This document shows positions 10,271-20,716 of a stretch of DNA of 64,000 nucleotides, one piece after another. The notes under the pieces are model-generated. The model was not told the DNA's origin. It made no database searches and saw only the letters and a program-made list of their open reading frames with translations. Location: positions 310,001 to 374,000 of the forward strand of contig CAWBRQ010000002.1 of the NCBI GenBank assembly GCA_963791315.1, given 5' to 3'. Each line of letters begins with the position of its first letter. Within the stretch, counting starts at the first letter, position 1. The translations under genes were made by a program, and so were the position numbers. Source of the stretch: JACCZX01 sp963791315. Its GTDB lineage: Bacteria; Pseudomonadota; Gammaproteobacteria; Burkholderiales; Burkholderiaceae_F.

Positions 10271-13200
10271 ATGCAGCCACCGTTTCTGGACAACGCGCAA
10301 GGGTCGCGCAGACCCGCCCGTCGTCGCGCACCGCTGCCGGTCATTACCTTTCCTGAAGATCTTCCCGTTTCCGGCGCGCGCGAGGAGATCGCGCGCGCTA
10401 TCGAGTCGAATCAAGTCGTCATCGTCAGCGGCGAGACAGGGTCAGGCAAAACGACGCAGTTGCCGAAGATCTGTCTGTCGCTGGGGCGCGGCAGCGAGGG
10501 ATTGATCGGTCACACGCAACCGCGGCGCATTGCGGCGTCGAGCATCGCAAAGAGAATCGCGCACGAGCTCCGCACCGAGCCGGGTGAGGTCGTCGGCTAC
10601 AAGGTGCGCTTTACCGATCGCGACGCAGGCCGGGTGCATCGATCAAGCTGATGACCGACGGCATCCTGCTGGCGGAGACGCAGGGCGATCCGCTTCTGAG
10701 TGCATATGACACGTTGATCGTCGACGAGGCGCACGAGCGCTCGTTGAATATCGACTTCCTGCTCGGCTACATCAAGCAACTGCTGTATGGCCCCGAGAAC
10801 AAGCGTCCTGATCTGAAAGTCATCATCACTTCGGCGACGATCGACGCCGGTCGCTTTGCGCAGCACTTTGCCGATGCGAATGGACCGGCGCCGATCATCG
10901 AAGTCTCGGGGCGGCTGTATCCGGTCGAGCTGCGCTACCGACCTCTGATCGATGCCGAACGCGCAGACGATGTCGATGATCGCACGCTGATGCAGGCCAT
11001 CGTCGATGCAGTCGACGAATTGGCCGGTGTCGGTGGTGGCGACGTACTGGTGTTCCTGCCAGGCGAGCGCGAAATACGCGAAGCCGCGGAGGCGTTGCGC
11101 AAGCATCATCCTGCCGGCGCCGACATCTTGCCGCTTTATGCGCGTCTTTCGGCAGAGGAACAGGAGCGCGTGTTCAAGCCGACTTCGCGCGCGCGGCGCA
11201 TCGTGCTTGCGACGAATGTTGCCGAAACTTCGCTGACCGTGCCGGGCATCCGCTATGTTGTTGACACTGGCCTTGCTCGCGTAAAGCGCTACTCGTATCG
11301 CAACAAGGTCGAGCAATTGCAGGTCGAGCCGATTTCGCAGGCCGCCGCGAATCAACGCGCGGGCCGTTGCGGCCGCGTCGCCGACGGCGTTTGCATCCGG
11401 CTCTACAGCGAAGACGACTACGCGAAGCGCGCGCGCTTTACCGATCCGGAGGTGCAGCGGTCTTCGCTGGCGGCCGTCATCCTGCGAATGAAGTCGCTCG
11501 GACTCGGCGACGTAGCGAAGTTTCCGTTCGTCGAGCCCCCGCCGGGACGCGCGATCGCCGACGGCTACCAGTTGCTGGCCGAGCTGAATGCAGTCGATGC
11601 TCGCAACGAGCTGACGTCAATCGGACACGAGCTTGCAAAGCTTCCGCTCGATCCAAGAGTAGGACGCATGCTGCTCGCCGCGCGCGAGCAGCAGTGCCTG
11701 CGCGAACTGCTTGTCATCGCCGCTGCTCTGTCGGTACAAGACCCGCGCGAGCGTCCGTTGGAAGCACAGGATGCCGCAGATAATGCGCACCGCAGGTTCG
11801 CCGACGACAAGAGCGATTTCTTGTCCTTGGTCAAGCTGTGGACGTTCGTGCAGGACAAGATTGACCATAAGAAGTCGAATCGAAAACTCACCGATGAGCT
11901 GAAGAGCCACTTTCTTAGTCCGCGCCGCGTTCGCGAGTGGATCGATGTACATACGCAGTTGGCGACGATCGCGGGCGAGCACGGCTGGCGCATCAATCCA
12001 TCGCCGGCGACGTTCGAGCAGGTTCATATCGCGTTGCTGGCGGGGCTGTTGGGAAATATCGGCACGCGCATTGCGGACGCCGAGCGCGGCGAACCGCCGT
12101 ACGCCGGCGCACGAGGCATCAAGTTCTTTATCTGGCCCGGATCGGCGCTGCTAAAGAAAGCGGGTCGATGGATTGTCGCCGCCGAGCTTGTTGAAACGTC
12201 GCGCCTTTATGCGCGAACGATTGCGACGATAGAACCCGCTTGGCTCGAGCGCGTCGGCGCGCATCTGCTGAAAAAGAGCCATACCGATCCGCATTGGGAA
12301 AAGAAACGCGCCGAAGTGGTCGCATTCGAGCGCGCGACGCTTTACGGGCTGGTGGTCTACGCACAGCGCCGAGTCGCGTTTGGAGCAATCGATGCTGCTC
12401 AGGCGCGAATCCTATTCATTCGCGAAGCGCTGGTCGAAGGCGAATTCGAAACACGCGCGTCATTTTTATCGCACAACCTACGACTGATCCGGCAAATCCG
12501 CGATCTCGAGCACAAGACCCGGCGGCTCGACGTTCTGGTCGATGACGAACTGATCTTCGGATTCTATGAGCGCCTGATTCCGCCCGACGTCTACACGGGT
12601 GTGGACTTCGAGACGTTGGCGCGCGAACGCTGAGCGCAGCGAACCGAAGCTGTTGTTCTCTATCGCGCGACGAGGTGATGAGGCATCAGGCAGCCGGCAT
12701 CACGACCGATCTTTTTCCGAAGCAGATCGTGTTGCGCGGCATCGGTGGCGAGTTGCGATTACCGATCGATTATCACTTCGAGCCGGGCAGCCCACGCGAC
12801 GGCGTCACGATGACGGTGCCGCTGATCGCGCTCAATCAGGTCGATGCCGAGCAATGCGAGTGGCTGGTGCCGGGCATGTTGAAGGAAAAAGTGCACCTGA
12901 TGCTTAAGTCGCTTCCGCAGAAACTGCGCCGTCATCTGGTGCCGTTGCCCGACTATGCAGCCGCGTTTGTCGAACGTGCTGGCAAGCAGACTGCGCAATC
13001 GTTGATCGGCGCGCTGATCGCGGATATCCGAAGCGAGCGCGGTCTCGCATGCCAGCCCGCCGATTTCAAACGCGAATCGCTGCCGGCGCACTTGCAGATG
13101 AATTTCAAGGTGGTCGACGAGCAAGGCCGACAACTGGCGATGGGACGCAACCTCGCGCAGCTGAGATCAGAGCTTGGCGGGCAGGCGCGTGCGACCTTTC

Positions 13201-14114
13201 AGCGGGTCGTGCCGTCGTGACGATACGGTGTCCGAAAAATTGCACGATCGGATTATCGACTGGGATTTCGGTGAGCTACCCGACGTGCTCGAGCTTCAGC
13301 GCGACGGCCAGACGCTGGTCGGCTATCCCGCGCTGGTGGATCATGTGACGCATTGTTCGATCGAGGTATTCGATACGCCGGCGCGTGCCGGCGCGCAGCA
13401 CCGCGCTGGATTGCGGCGGCTGTTCCGGTTGCAATTGAAGGACCAGGTGAAATTTCTGGAGAGAAGTTTGTCGAGCTTGCAGATGACGCAGGTGCGTGCG
13501 GCGACGATCGCGTGGCTTGCGACAGCGTTGCCGAGCTTCGAGGAGCTGCGCGAGCAAATCGTCACGGCTGCGCTTGATCGCACGTGCCTGGTCCTTCCGC
13601 TGCCGACGGACCGGGCATCGTTTATCGAGCGAAAAGAGGAGGCGCGGGGCAAGCTCAACCTGATAGCGCAGGAGCTCGCGCGAGCTCGTGGCAGCTATCG
13701 TCGAACAAGCCGGAACAATCGCGCGCAAGCTTCCGGCACTGAAAACATTTCCGCGCCTGGTAGCCGACGTTGAGCAGCAACTGGCGCAGCTTTTCGCGCG
13801 GGATTTCATCGTGCTCACGCCACCGCTGCAACTTGCTCAGTTTCAGCGCTACCTAAAGGCAATCGAACTGCGCATCGACAAAGCAAAGGCTGATCCGGCG
13901 CGTGACATAGGCTCGGACGAACGAGGTTCAGGCCCTAGTCACCCCCTGGCAACGCGCTGTCAGCGCGCGTAAGGGAGTCAGTGACCCGCGACTCGATGAG
14001 TTTCGCTGGCTACTTGAAGAGCTGCGTGTTTCGCTTTTCGCACAGGAATTGAAGACGCCGATGCCGGTAAGCGTCAAGCGTCTGCAAAAATTCTGGGAAA
14101 GCGCCAGCCGCTAA
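10271..14114 (+). CDS. hrpA: ATP-dependent RNA helicase HrpA (frame broken as read)
   Basis: Large DEAH-box helicase of about 1280 residues. Walker A GETGSGKTTQLPK, DEAH in VDEAHERSLN, motif III SATID, and the VAETSLTVPGI and QRAGRCGR motifs of the helicase C domain are present. The long C-terminal OB-fold and DUF3418 parts follow (LLFLSRDEVM, WDFGELPDVLEL, and a terminal KRLQKFWES). In E. coli HrpA acts on mRNA and on collided ribosomes. Six one-base corrections are needed: one missing near 10641, and extras near 12614, 12660, 13217, 13682 and 13922. With these the protein runs to TAA 14112-14114 and its length matches the family. Confidence 0.93.
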
Positions 14115-14141
14115 CGCAGCGCGAAGCTGCGAGGTAGCGGC
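14107..14141. terminator. hairpin between convergent hrpA and lipoprotein gene
   Basis: GCCGCTA (14107-14113) pairs with TAGCGGC (14135-14141), and an inner CGCAGC/GCTGCG stem nests inside. It overlaps the hrpA stop and sits between two convergent genes. No U-rich tail is present on either strand, so it is at best a weak bidirectional terminator or an RNA-end stabiliser. Confidence 0.4.
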
Positions 14142-14153
14142 GCCGCCTGGGGA

Positions 14154-14759
14154 TCAGGTCGAGGACTTCGAATCGCTGCGATTTGGCCCGCGGCGGGTAC
14201 CGCGCTGATCGTCGGGGCCTTTCTCGATATCGAAACTGAATTCGCGAATCAGCTGACCGTCGATGTACACGCGCATCTTGTGGGCACCAATCGGATCGCC
14301 CGGCGCGTAGCGCCACTCGTTCGCGATAAAGCCGAGTCGAGTCGGAATGATGCGCTCCGTGACCGCAGTCTTGCGGTCAGGCGAAATACTGAAAATTCCC
14401 ATCGCCTCGCCCGGACCCCACGTAGGAGGTGCCTCGGGCAACTCGAATTCTTCGCGCCAGACGACTGTGGGCTTGCTTGTTTTGAAGAGGATGTACCAAC
14501 CGTACGGCGCGGCAGGTATGGCGGGAAACTTGTCGGTTTCGTACAGCAGGCGGCGGCCAGTGGGATCGGCGCCAAACACGCCGAACTGCGCGGTCACAAC
14601 CTGCACGTCAACTGCAGGTGCCTGCGCCGAAGCCGCCGGCGTTTTGAGGTCGCCGCCGGATGCTTTGGTTGCGCCGTCGCTCGCTACATTCAGCGATGCG
14701 CAGCCGGCGGCCATGAGTGCGGCAGCCAAAACACTAATTGACTTAACGCCGGATGCCAT
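14154..14759 (-). CDS. putative lipoprotein, function unknown
   Basis: 201 residues, intact. The N-terminus is a lipoprotein signal (basic start, hydrophobic stretch, lipobox AAGC with Cys20). An Ala/Ser-rich linker then leads to a globular part with GWYILFKTSKPTVVWREEF and RVYIDGQLIREFSFDIEKG. The PTVVWREEFELP and PTWGPGE segments suggest a beta-sandwich, but I do not recognise a named family. It is expected to be anchored to the outer or inner membrane. Convergent with hrpA; 255 bases separate its start from the next gene and no strong motif was seen there. Confidence 0.75.
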   Translation of the reverse strand: MASGVKSISVLAAALMAAGCASLNVASDGATKASGGDLKTPAASAQAPAVDVQVVTAQFGVFGADPTGRRLLYETDKFPAIPAAPYGWYILFKTSKPTVVWREEFELPEAPPTWGPGEAMGIFSISPDRKTAVTERIIPTRLGFIANEWRYAPGDPIGAHKMRVYIDGQLIREFSFDIEKGPDDQRGTRRGPNRSDSKSST

Positions 14760-15014
14760 CGTCTACCTCCGAAAATAACGGCCGGTGCTTGTAGGCCTCT
14801 TGATTAAAACATAGAAACGTGACTCGCATCTCTCAGAAAGCTGCATTAGCGTCTCCCGTTCTTGCGCTTTGGACCGCTAAAGCGCGCGAGCGTTGCATGC
14901 TTTTTTCCGGAAACAATCGTTGCGTCAATTAGAATTTAAGGGACAGAGGGGAGTTCGCGTGACGCCGAATAAAAATGAGTTTGTGTCCTCGTCGTGCGCA
15001 CTAAGAGGTGGTGC

Positions 15015-15833
15015 ATGACGGTGCCACAACGGTGCGTGCGCTTCGGCTTGGTGATCGTTGGCGATGAGATCTTGTCCGGCAAGCGCGAGGACAAGCATCT
15101 GACCAAGATCATCGAGCTACTGGGTGGTCGAGGCCTGCGACTCGCTTGGTCGCACTACATCGGAGATGATCGTGACGCCCTGACTGCTTTGTATCGTCGT
15201 ACGTTTGCGAGTGACGACATCATCATCAGTTGTGGTGGCATCGGCGCCACACCAGACGATCACACGCGGCAGGCCGCCGCTGCCGCCCTCGACGTGCCGC
15301 TGCATCTGCACCCGCAGGCGGCTGCGCTAATCGCCGAGCGTTGCGCAGAAATGGCGCGAAAGGGCCATGGCACAGCGGATATGGGCACGCCTGAAAATCA
15401 GCAGCGTTTGAAGATGGGGGATTTTCCGTCCGGGGCTGCGATCATTCCGAATCCGTTCAATCGCATTCCAGGTTTCTCGATCCGAAATCATTGGTTCTTG
15501 CCCGGCTTTCCGGTGATGGCGTGGCCCATGATCGAGTGGGTGCTCGACACTCACTACGCTCAATACTTCAACAGTCATTCGAGCGTTGAACGTTCGCTGA
15601 TCGTTTTTGAAGTAGCGGAGTCGCTGCTGACGCCACTGATGGAAGACGTCGAGCTCGGGTTTCCTGGGGTCCATTCTTTCAGCCTGCCGTCGGTCGGCGA
15701 CGGAGCCGACGGTAAGCCGGCGCGACGGCACGTCGAGCTGGGCGTGCGAGGCGCCGACGGGTCGATCGTAGAGCATGCGTTCAACAAGCTGCGCGATGGG
15801 GTGCTGGCTCTGGGTGCAGAGGTCAGCCCGTAA
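15015..15833 (+). CDS. CinA-N/MoaB-type molybdopterin-binding domain protein
   Basis: 273 residues with a MoCF_biosynth fold: FGLVIVGDEILSGKREDKHL at the start, then ISCGGIGATPDDHTRQAAA, which is the conserved GGxGxTxDD binding loop. It corresponds to the N-terminal half of CinA and lacks the C-terminal nicotinamide-deamidase domain. The family binds molybdopterin-like or nucleotide ligands; the actual substrate is unclear. ATG 15015 was chosen over an in-frame upstream start because AGAGGTGG lies just before it. Its stop overlaps the next start (TAATG), so it is translationally coupled to the kinase gene. Confidence 0.85.
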   Translation: MTVPQRCVRFGLVIVGDEILSGKREDKHLTKIIELLGGRGLRLAWSHYIGDDRDALTALYRRTFASDDIIISCGGIGATPDDHTRQAAAAALDVPLHLHPQAAALIAERCAEMARKGHGTADMGTPENQQRLKMGDFPSGAAIIPNPFNRIPGFSIRNHWFLPGFPVMAWPMIEWVLDTHYAQYFNSHSSVERSLIVFEVAESLLTPLMEDVELGFPGVHSFSLPSVGDGADGKPARRHVELGVRGADGSIVEHAFNKLRDGVLALGAEVSP

Positions 15834-18366
15834 TGCGGGCGACCAACCGGCCGGTGAGCCCGCTCGGCGTGTCGGCACAGAGCCGCTGGCGGTTTGGCCT
15901 GCGGCAAGCAGCAATCGTTCTGGTCGCGACCCTGATAGCGATGGGCGTGCGGAATCTTTTGACGCCCTGGCTTGGCACCGGGCTCCCATTTATTACCGCG
16001 TTTCCCGCGGTCGCCATCGTGGCGTTCTTCTCGGGTATTACGACGGGTGCAATGACTGCGCTCGCGTGCGCACTTTGGCTGTTAGCACCGTGGACTCCGC
16101 CGGTGCTCGCTTCCGATTTCGGCTGGGAAGAATTCGCCGCGTTCGTTCCGGCCGCCTTCCTGGTCGCGTTTTTTAGCGGTCAGGGCCGCGACGAAGCGGC
16201 CGCGGCCACGGCCGCGGCCGCGGAGACCGCGTCGGCTCAACTTACCGTGCGTTCGCTTCGTCTGTCGATGCTGATGGCGGTCATCTTGCCTACGCTTCTG
16301 TTCATGGTCGCCGCCGGGATTTTCTACGGGCAGGCATTTGACGATGCGCGATTGCGCGTTGATCGAGAGGCGCGCATCGCGCAGGAACATGCCTCGAAGA
16401 TCATGGAGAACAACGAATCGATGACACGAGCGGTGCTCGACTTCGTGGCAACAATGGAGCCGGAAGAAGTGTCTGCACGCGAACCCGAGCTGCACGCAAA
16501 GTTGGTGACGCTAGCTTCGAGTCTGCAACAAGTGCAGAGCATGGCGCTGCTAGATTCTGGCGGCACGCTGCTCGCGTCGAACCGTCTTGTTCCGGTGCCG
16601 AAGGTGGATGCGTCAGATCGGGAGTATTTTCGTTGGCATCAGGCGGGCCGCCCCGGCATCTTTATTAGCGAGGCACTTGTTTCGCGTACCACCGGCGAGC
16701 CGTTCTTCGATGTCTCGCACCGCTGGGACCGCAACGGCAAGTTCGCCGGCGTGGTCTCTATTTCACTGTATCCCGCGTACTTCTCCGAGTTTTACCGTGG
16801 CATGGCGCGCGACGCGCCAGGTTTGATGGTGATGATGACGCGCAGCGACGGCGCGGTGCTTGCGCGCTGGCCCGCGCTGCCGCCCGACAAGGCGCAACTC
16901 GATAGCAACAGTGCACTGTTGAAAGCAATGTCCGCAGGCCATGTCCAAGGACGAATCGAGGGTGTGTCTTCGGTCGACGGTGAGGATCGAATAAACGCGT
17001 TTCGCCGGTTGGAACGCTATCCGATCTACGTTCTGGCCGGAGTCGATCGTGAAGCGATTATTGCGGGATGGCAGCGCCAACTTGCGGTGCTGGCTGCTTT
17101 TACGTTTCCGATTTCGATGGCGCTGGTGTATGTCGTGTGGGTCGCGCTGCGACGGACCCGACGCGAGTTGGCGGCGCAGCAAAGTTTGCAGCGCGAGGTC
17201 GAACAACGCGCGCGTATTGAAAATACGTTGCACCACGTGCAGAAGCTCGAAGCACTGGGAAGACTGACCGGTGGCGTGGCGCACGATTTCAACAATCTGC
17301 TGACGATCGTGAGCAATAACCTGCACCTGATGCGCCGTCTTGATCCCGAAATGGTGGACAGCAAGCAACTGGCGGCAATCGGGCGCGCGGTGTCGTCGGG
17401 TGAACGACTGACCAGGCAATTGCTGGCCTTTGCGCGCCGTCAGCCGTTGCAACCCGAAGTCATTTCGCTGCAGGAGCGCCTGCCGGCATTGCTCGCGTTG
17501 ATCGCACCGACGCTCGGGCCGCGCATTGAATCCTCGGCAGCCGTGGACGAGAAAGCGAAGGCGGTTCTGGTCGATCCGGCCGAACTCGAACTCGCTGTGA
17601 TCAACCTCGCCGTCAATGCGAAGGACGCAATGCCGGACGGACGGGCAATTGACGTTGAGCCGCGCGCAACGCGGCGCCGGGCGAGATCGATATCGCGGGC
17701 GAGTTCGTCGTGGTGACCGTGGCAGATAGCGGCAGCGGTATCGATCCGGAGTTAACAGACCGAATTTTTGAACCGTTTTTCACGACAAAGCCTGCGGGCC
17801 AGGGGACAGGGCTTGGGCTGAGCCAGGTCTACGGACTGTGCGCGCAAGCCGGGGGGACAGCGCGCGTTGATTCGGCGCGCGGGCAAGGCACACGTGTCAG
17901 TCTTTACTTGCCTGCCACCGAGCCCGGGCCCCCAGTGGTCGACGTGCTCAGTAAGCCGGAGGATGACAAGCTCGATTGCAACATCCTGCTGGTGGAGGAC
18001 AACGAGGAAGTCGCGGTTGCCACGCAGCCCCTGTTGCAAACGGTGGGCTGCACCGTCAGATGGGCGTCGAGCGGAGACGCGGCGCGCATCATCGTCGATG
18101 CCGAACCGAGCAAGTTCGACATCGTGCTGAGTGACATGGCAATGCCGGGCGAGCTCGACGGCCTGGGACTCGCTGAATACCTTCGCAGGCGCTATCCGGA
18201 AATTCAGGTCGTGCTGATGACTGGGTACACCAATCAGCTGCAGGAAGCGGCGGCGCGTCGCTTTATCGTGCTAGCAAAGCCTTGCTCGCCTGACGTCCTG
18301 ATGAACGCAATGCGCGAGGCAATTCGCAGGCGCAGGGCGCTCAAAGCGGCAGCCCTGGAACAGTGA
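15833..18366 (+). CDS. hybrid sensor histidine kinase with receiver domain (one frame break)
   Basis: About 844 residues. Order: four N-terminal hydrophobic segments resembling the DUF4118/KdpD or MASE type, a transmembrane helix, a periplasmic dCache-like sensor (about residues 170-420), a second TM helix (LAVLAAFTFPISMALVYVVW), a HisKA site GGVAHDFNNLL with His near residue 484, a HATPase domain (NLAVNAKDAMPDG; GQGTGLGLSQVYG), and a C-terminal receiver (ILLVEDNEEV, LSDMAMPG, KPCSP). This architecture is common in orphan hybrid kinases. One base appears missing near 17671 inside the ATPase domain; restoring it joins the two frames. No output regulator is adjacent. Confidence 0.88.
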
Positions 18367-18375
18367 GACAGAGAT

Positions 18376-18407
18376 AAAAAAAGCCCGATCTGGTGAGAGA
18401 TCGGGCT
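18376..18407 (-). terminator. intrinsic terminator for the phasin gene
   Basis: Ten-base perfect stem AGCCCGATCT / AGATCGGGCT with a 6-base loop at 18382-18407. Read on the minus strand it is followed by seven T residues, a classical Rho-independent terminator for the phasin transcript. On the plus strand the stem could also stop the kinase transcript, but without a U tail. Confidence 0.85.
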
Positions 18408-18515
18408 CGGAAAGCACCACCCAAGGAGGAGACAGAGAGTCTGGTTAAACCAGACAGTGGTGCCAAGGAGACAGCCGTTACACCGACTTTGTACTCTCCT
18501 TCAACTGCTCAGCAA

Positions 18516-18552
18516 GCGCGAAGTTGATCAGGTTTTGCTGTCAACTTCGCGC
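18516..18552. other. 12-bp perfect hairpin in the phasin 3' region
   Basis: GCGCGAAGTTGA (18516-18527) is perfectly complementary to TCAACTTCGCGC (18541-18552) with a 13-base loop. It has no U tail on either strand and lies between the phasin stop and the real terminator, so it would be transcribed as part of a ~200-base 3' untranslated region. It may stabilise the mRNA or belong to a 3'-derived small RNA; both are inference. Confidence 0.5.
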
Positions 18553-18606
18553 GTTCTGCAACGACCTTGGGTGGCTGTTACCTCTCAAAAACCAAGCGCG
18601 GACCGA

Positions 18607-19179
18607 TTAGTGAGCTTTGCGCTTGCTCGACGACTTGGCCGAGTCATTAGCAGCCGAGGCAGCTTTCATCGTCACTGCTGTGGCGGCGGACACGTTCGAC
18701 TCCGCCATTTCAACCGCTTGACGCGTCGCGCGTGCGAACGTGTCATAGGCAGTGTTGGCAGCGGCAACGGCGCCTTTCAACATCGAAACTGCCGTCTCGG
18801 AGCCGGCCGGCGAGTTTTTCGAAGCAAAATCGATCAATTGAGCGACTTGCTTGTTGTTCTCGGCGATCTGCGCCTCGACGATGCGGGACACTTCGCCGCT
18901 GGCGCCATTCGCGATGCTGTAGGCGTTGCGCGAATAGCTGACTGCTTTCTCAAGCGTCGGCTGCGTCAGTCCGCCGGACAGCGCGAGCAGTTCTTGAACG
19001 TCTCTAACCGACAACATCGCTTGCGTGCGCTGGACTGACTCTTCCAGCGTCGCCTTGGCGGCCGCAAGGTTGAGTTCCATGAAACGCTCGGCGGTGTCAA
19101 ACCAGGTCTGGCTCAGCGCGATCGCGGCGTCCATCTGACCTTTTTGAATTTCCGTAAATTGTGCGGGGGTTGCAAACAT
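18607..19179 (-). CDS. phaP: phasin family protein
   Basis: 191-residue amphipathic helical protein of the PhaP type that coats polyhydroxyalkanoate granules. It has the usual start MFATPAQFTEIQKGQMDAA, a long heptad-like Ala/Gln-rich body (Phasin_2 domain) and a Ser/Lys-rich basic tail (AKSSSKRKAH). Start 19179 is supported by GAGGAG 7 bases upstream; an in-frame upstream ATG overlaps that ribosome site and is unlikely. A good sigma70-like promoter and a strong terminator make it a monocistronic unit. No PHA synthase is in the window. Confidence 0.92.
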   Translation of the reverse strand: MFATPAQFTEIQKGQMDAAIALSQTWFDTAERFMELNLAAAKATLEESVQRTQAMLSVRDVQELLALSGGLTQPTLEKAVSYSRNAYSIANGASGEVSRIVEAQIAENNKQVAQLIDFASKNSPAGSETAVSMLKGAVAAANTAYDTFARATRQAVEMAESNVSAATAVTMKAASAANDSAKSSSKRKAH

Positions 19180-19258
19180 TTGATTACTCCTCATGGTGAT
19201 AAAAGTTTCGGCCCTTCTGAGGGCTCGGCTATTGCGATTGCTGCAATGCACAAACCGA

Positions 19259-19286
19259 ATTTTAGGGGCTATGAGGGCTAAGTCAA
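19259..19286 (-). promoter_or_regulatory. predicted sigma70 promoter of the phasin gene
   Basis: On the minus strand: TTGACT (19286-19281), a 16-base spacer, then TAAAAT (19264-19259), about 80 bases upstream of the phasin start. A nearby TGC-rich element, TGCATTGCAGCA (minus strand, 19250-19239), lies just downstream of the -10 and could be a PhaR-type repressor site; that is speculative. Confidence 0.6.
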
Positions 19287-19354
19287 GTGTTTTTGATGCA
19301 ACGCACTAAAATCGGCCAGATGGCGCAAAAGCAGCCCCGCCGGCCGAGGCTCTA

Positions 19355-20248
19355 GTGCCTGAGTCACGTTCGGTCGCCCGCCAGGGTGTATGGCTTTCAG
19401 TTACGCCCCTGGCCTTTGTACTGCTGTGGAGTACCGGTTTTATCGTCGCCAAGTACGCGGCGCCGCACGCACCGCCGCTGACGTTCCTGCTGTATCGCTT
19501 CGCTGGCGCGATTGCGATCCTGCTGCCGCTCATCGCGGTTGCCAGGGCGCCGTGGCCGCATGACGCCAAAGGCTGGCGCGATGTCGCTGTCGTCGGCGTT
19601 CTGTTGCAAGCCACGTATCTTGGAGGTGTATGGCTCGCCATTGCGCTCGGAATGCCGGCCGGAGTGTCAGCATTGCTGGTGGGCACGCAACCGCTGTTGA
19701 CAGCCCTGCTGGCGTTCACGGTCAACGAGCGGGCGTCGCGCCTGCAGTGGGCCGGTCTGCTGATCGGCTTTGTCGGTGTCGCGCTCGTCTTGTCAGACCG
19801 CCTCTCGCTCGCGGGCGTTGAGCCGCTGGCGCTCGCCGTTAACTTTCTGGCGCTTGCCGGCATTACGGCGGGAACGCTGTATCAGAAAAAGCATGTCAGT
19901 AACGTCGATCTGCGCACCGGCAGCCTGATCCAGTTCGCGGCGTCGTTCGTGGTTCTGTTGCCGTTTGCCGTCGCGACCGAATCGCTGGTCGTCGATTTCA
20001 CGCTGGAGTTTTGGCTCGCGCTTGCATGGTCAATCGTCGCCCTGTCGCTGGTCGCCATTACTCTGTTGCTCGTTATGATTCGGCGCGGTCGTGCTACTGA
20101 AGTGGCGAGCTTGATGTACCTGACGCCGCCAACCACCGCGGTCATGGCATGGTTGATGTTTGACGAGATGCTTGGCCCGGTTGCGTGGGCCGGTGTACTG
20201 GTGACTACGGCGGGCGTGGCATTGGTACTCACTAACAGGAAGCCGTAA
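19355..20248 (+). CDS. EamA/DMT-family transporter
   Basis: 297 residues with ten hydrophobic segments in two EamA repeats. LLWSTGFIVAKYAAPHAPP near the N-terminus is the usual first helix, and LMYLTPPTTAVMAWLMFDE lies in the second repeat. Members export amino acids, nucleosides or metabolites; the substrate cannot be told. The best start is GTG 19355, with no clear ribosome site. It precedes the thioesterase gene by 24 bases and may form an operon with it and the nitroreductase. Confidence 0.88.
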   Translation: MPESRSVARQGVWLSVTPLAFVLLWSTGFIVAKYAAPHAPPLTFLLYRFAGAIAILLPLIAVARAPWPHDAKGWRDVAVVGVLLQATYLGGVWLAIALGMPAGVSALLVGTQPLLTALLAFTVNERASRLQWAGLLIGFVGVALVLSDRLSLAGVEPLALAVNFLALAGITAGTLYQKKHVSNVDLRTGSLIQFAASFVVLLPFAVATESLVVDFTLEFWLALAWSIVALSLVAITLLLVMIRRGRATEVASLMYLTPPTTAVMAWLMFDEMLGPVAWAGVLVTTAGVALVLTNRKP

Positions 20249-20272
20249 AGATCATCATCAATCGGAGTAGCG

Positions 20273-20716
20273 GTGAGCAACAAGCGTGAGCTGCCGCATG
20301 GGCGTGCCGGCTACCGGCATTTCCAGCGCGTCACGACGCGCTGGATGGACAACGACGCCTATGGCCATGTCAACAACGTCGTGTACCTGAGCTGGTTCGA
20401 CACGGTGGTCAACGACTTTCTGATTCGCGCCGGTGTGCTCGACCCGCAACGCAGTAACGTTGTGCGGATTCGTCGTCGAGACGCATTGCCTGTATCTGTC
20501 GCCGCTCGCGTTTCCCGCAGTCCATCGAAGTGGGACTGCGAGTGGGCCATCTGGGAAAATCCAGCGTGCGCTACGAAATCGCGATCTTCGCAGAAGGCGC
20601 ACAGGTTGCCAGCGCGCAGGGGCATTTCGTCCACGTCTACGTCGATCGCGCGACGCTCAAGCCGGTGCCGTTGCTTCCGCCGACTGCGGGCTTCGCTTCA
20701 AGAGCTCATCGCATGA
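20273..20716 (+). CDS. acyl-CoA thioesterase, 4HBT/YbgC-like hotdog (frame broken as read)
   Basis: About 147 residues. The signature WMDNDAYGHVNNVVYLSWFD holds the catalytic Asp and the GHVNN motif of 4-hydroxybenzoyl-CoA-type thioesterases. Downstream, IVVETHCLYLSPLAFP and VGLRVGHLGKSSVRYEIAI continue the hotdog strand pattern. Three extra bases (near 20472, 20520 and 20686) must be removed to keep the reading continuous to TGA 20714-20716. GTG start with GGAG upstream. The stop overlaps the nitroreductase start as ATGA, so translation is coupled. Confidence 0.85.
   Translation: MSNKRELPHGRAGYRHFQRVTTRWMDNDAYGHVNNVVYLSWFDTVVNDFLIRAGVLDPQRSNVVRIRRRDALPVSVAARVSRSPSKWDCEWAIWENPACATKSRSSQKAHRLPARRGISSTSTSIARRSSRCRCFRRLRASLQELIA

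Noticed and set aside
16197..16226. GCGGCC-rich palindromic stretch in the hybrid kinase gene
   Set aside because: It encodes an Ala-rich run in frame and is explained by GC-rich codon use.
19239..19250. PhaR repressor site upstream of the phasin gene
   Set aside because: The TGC-rich element is suggestive, but I cannot match it firmly to a PhaR consensus; it is mentioned only with the promoter.
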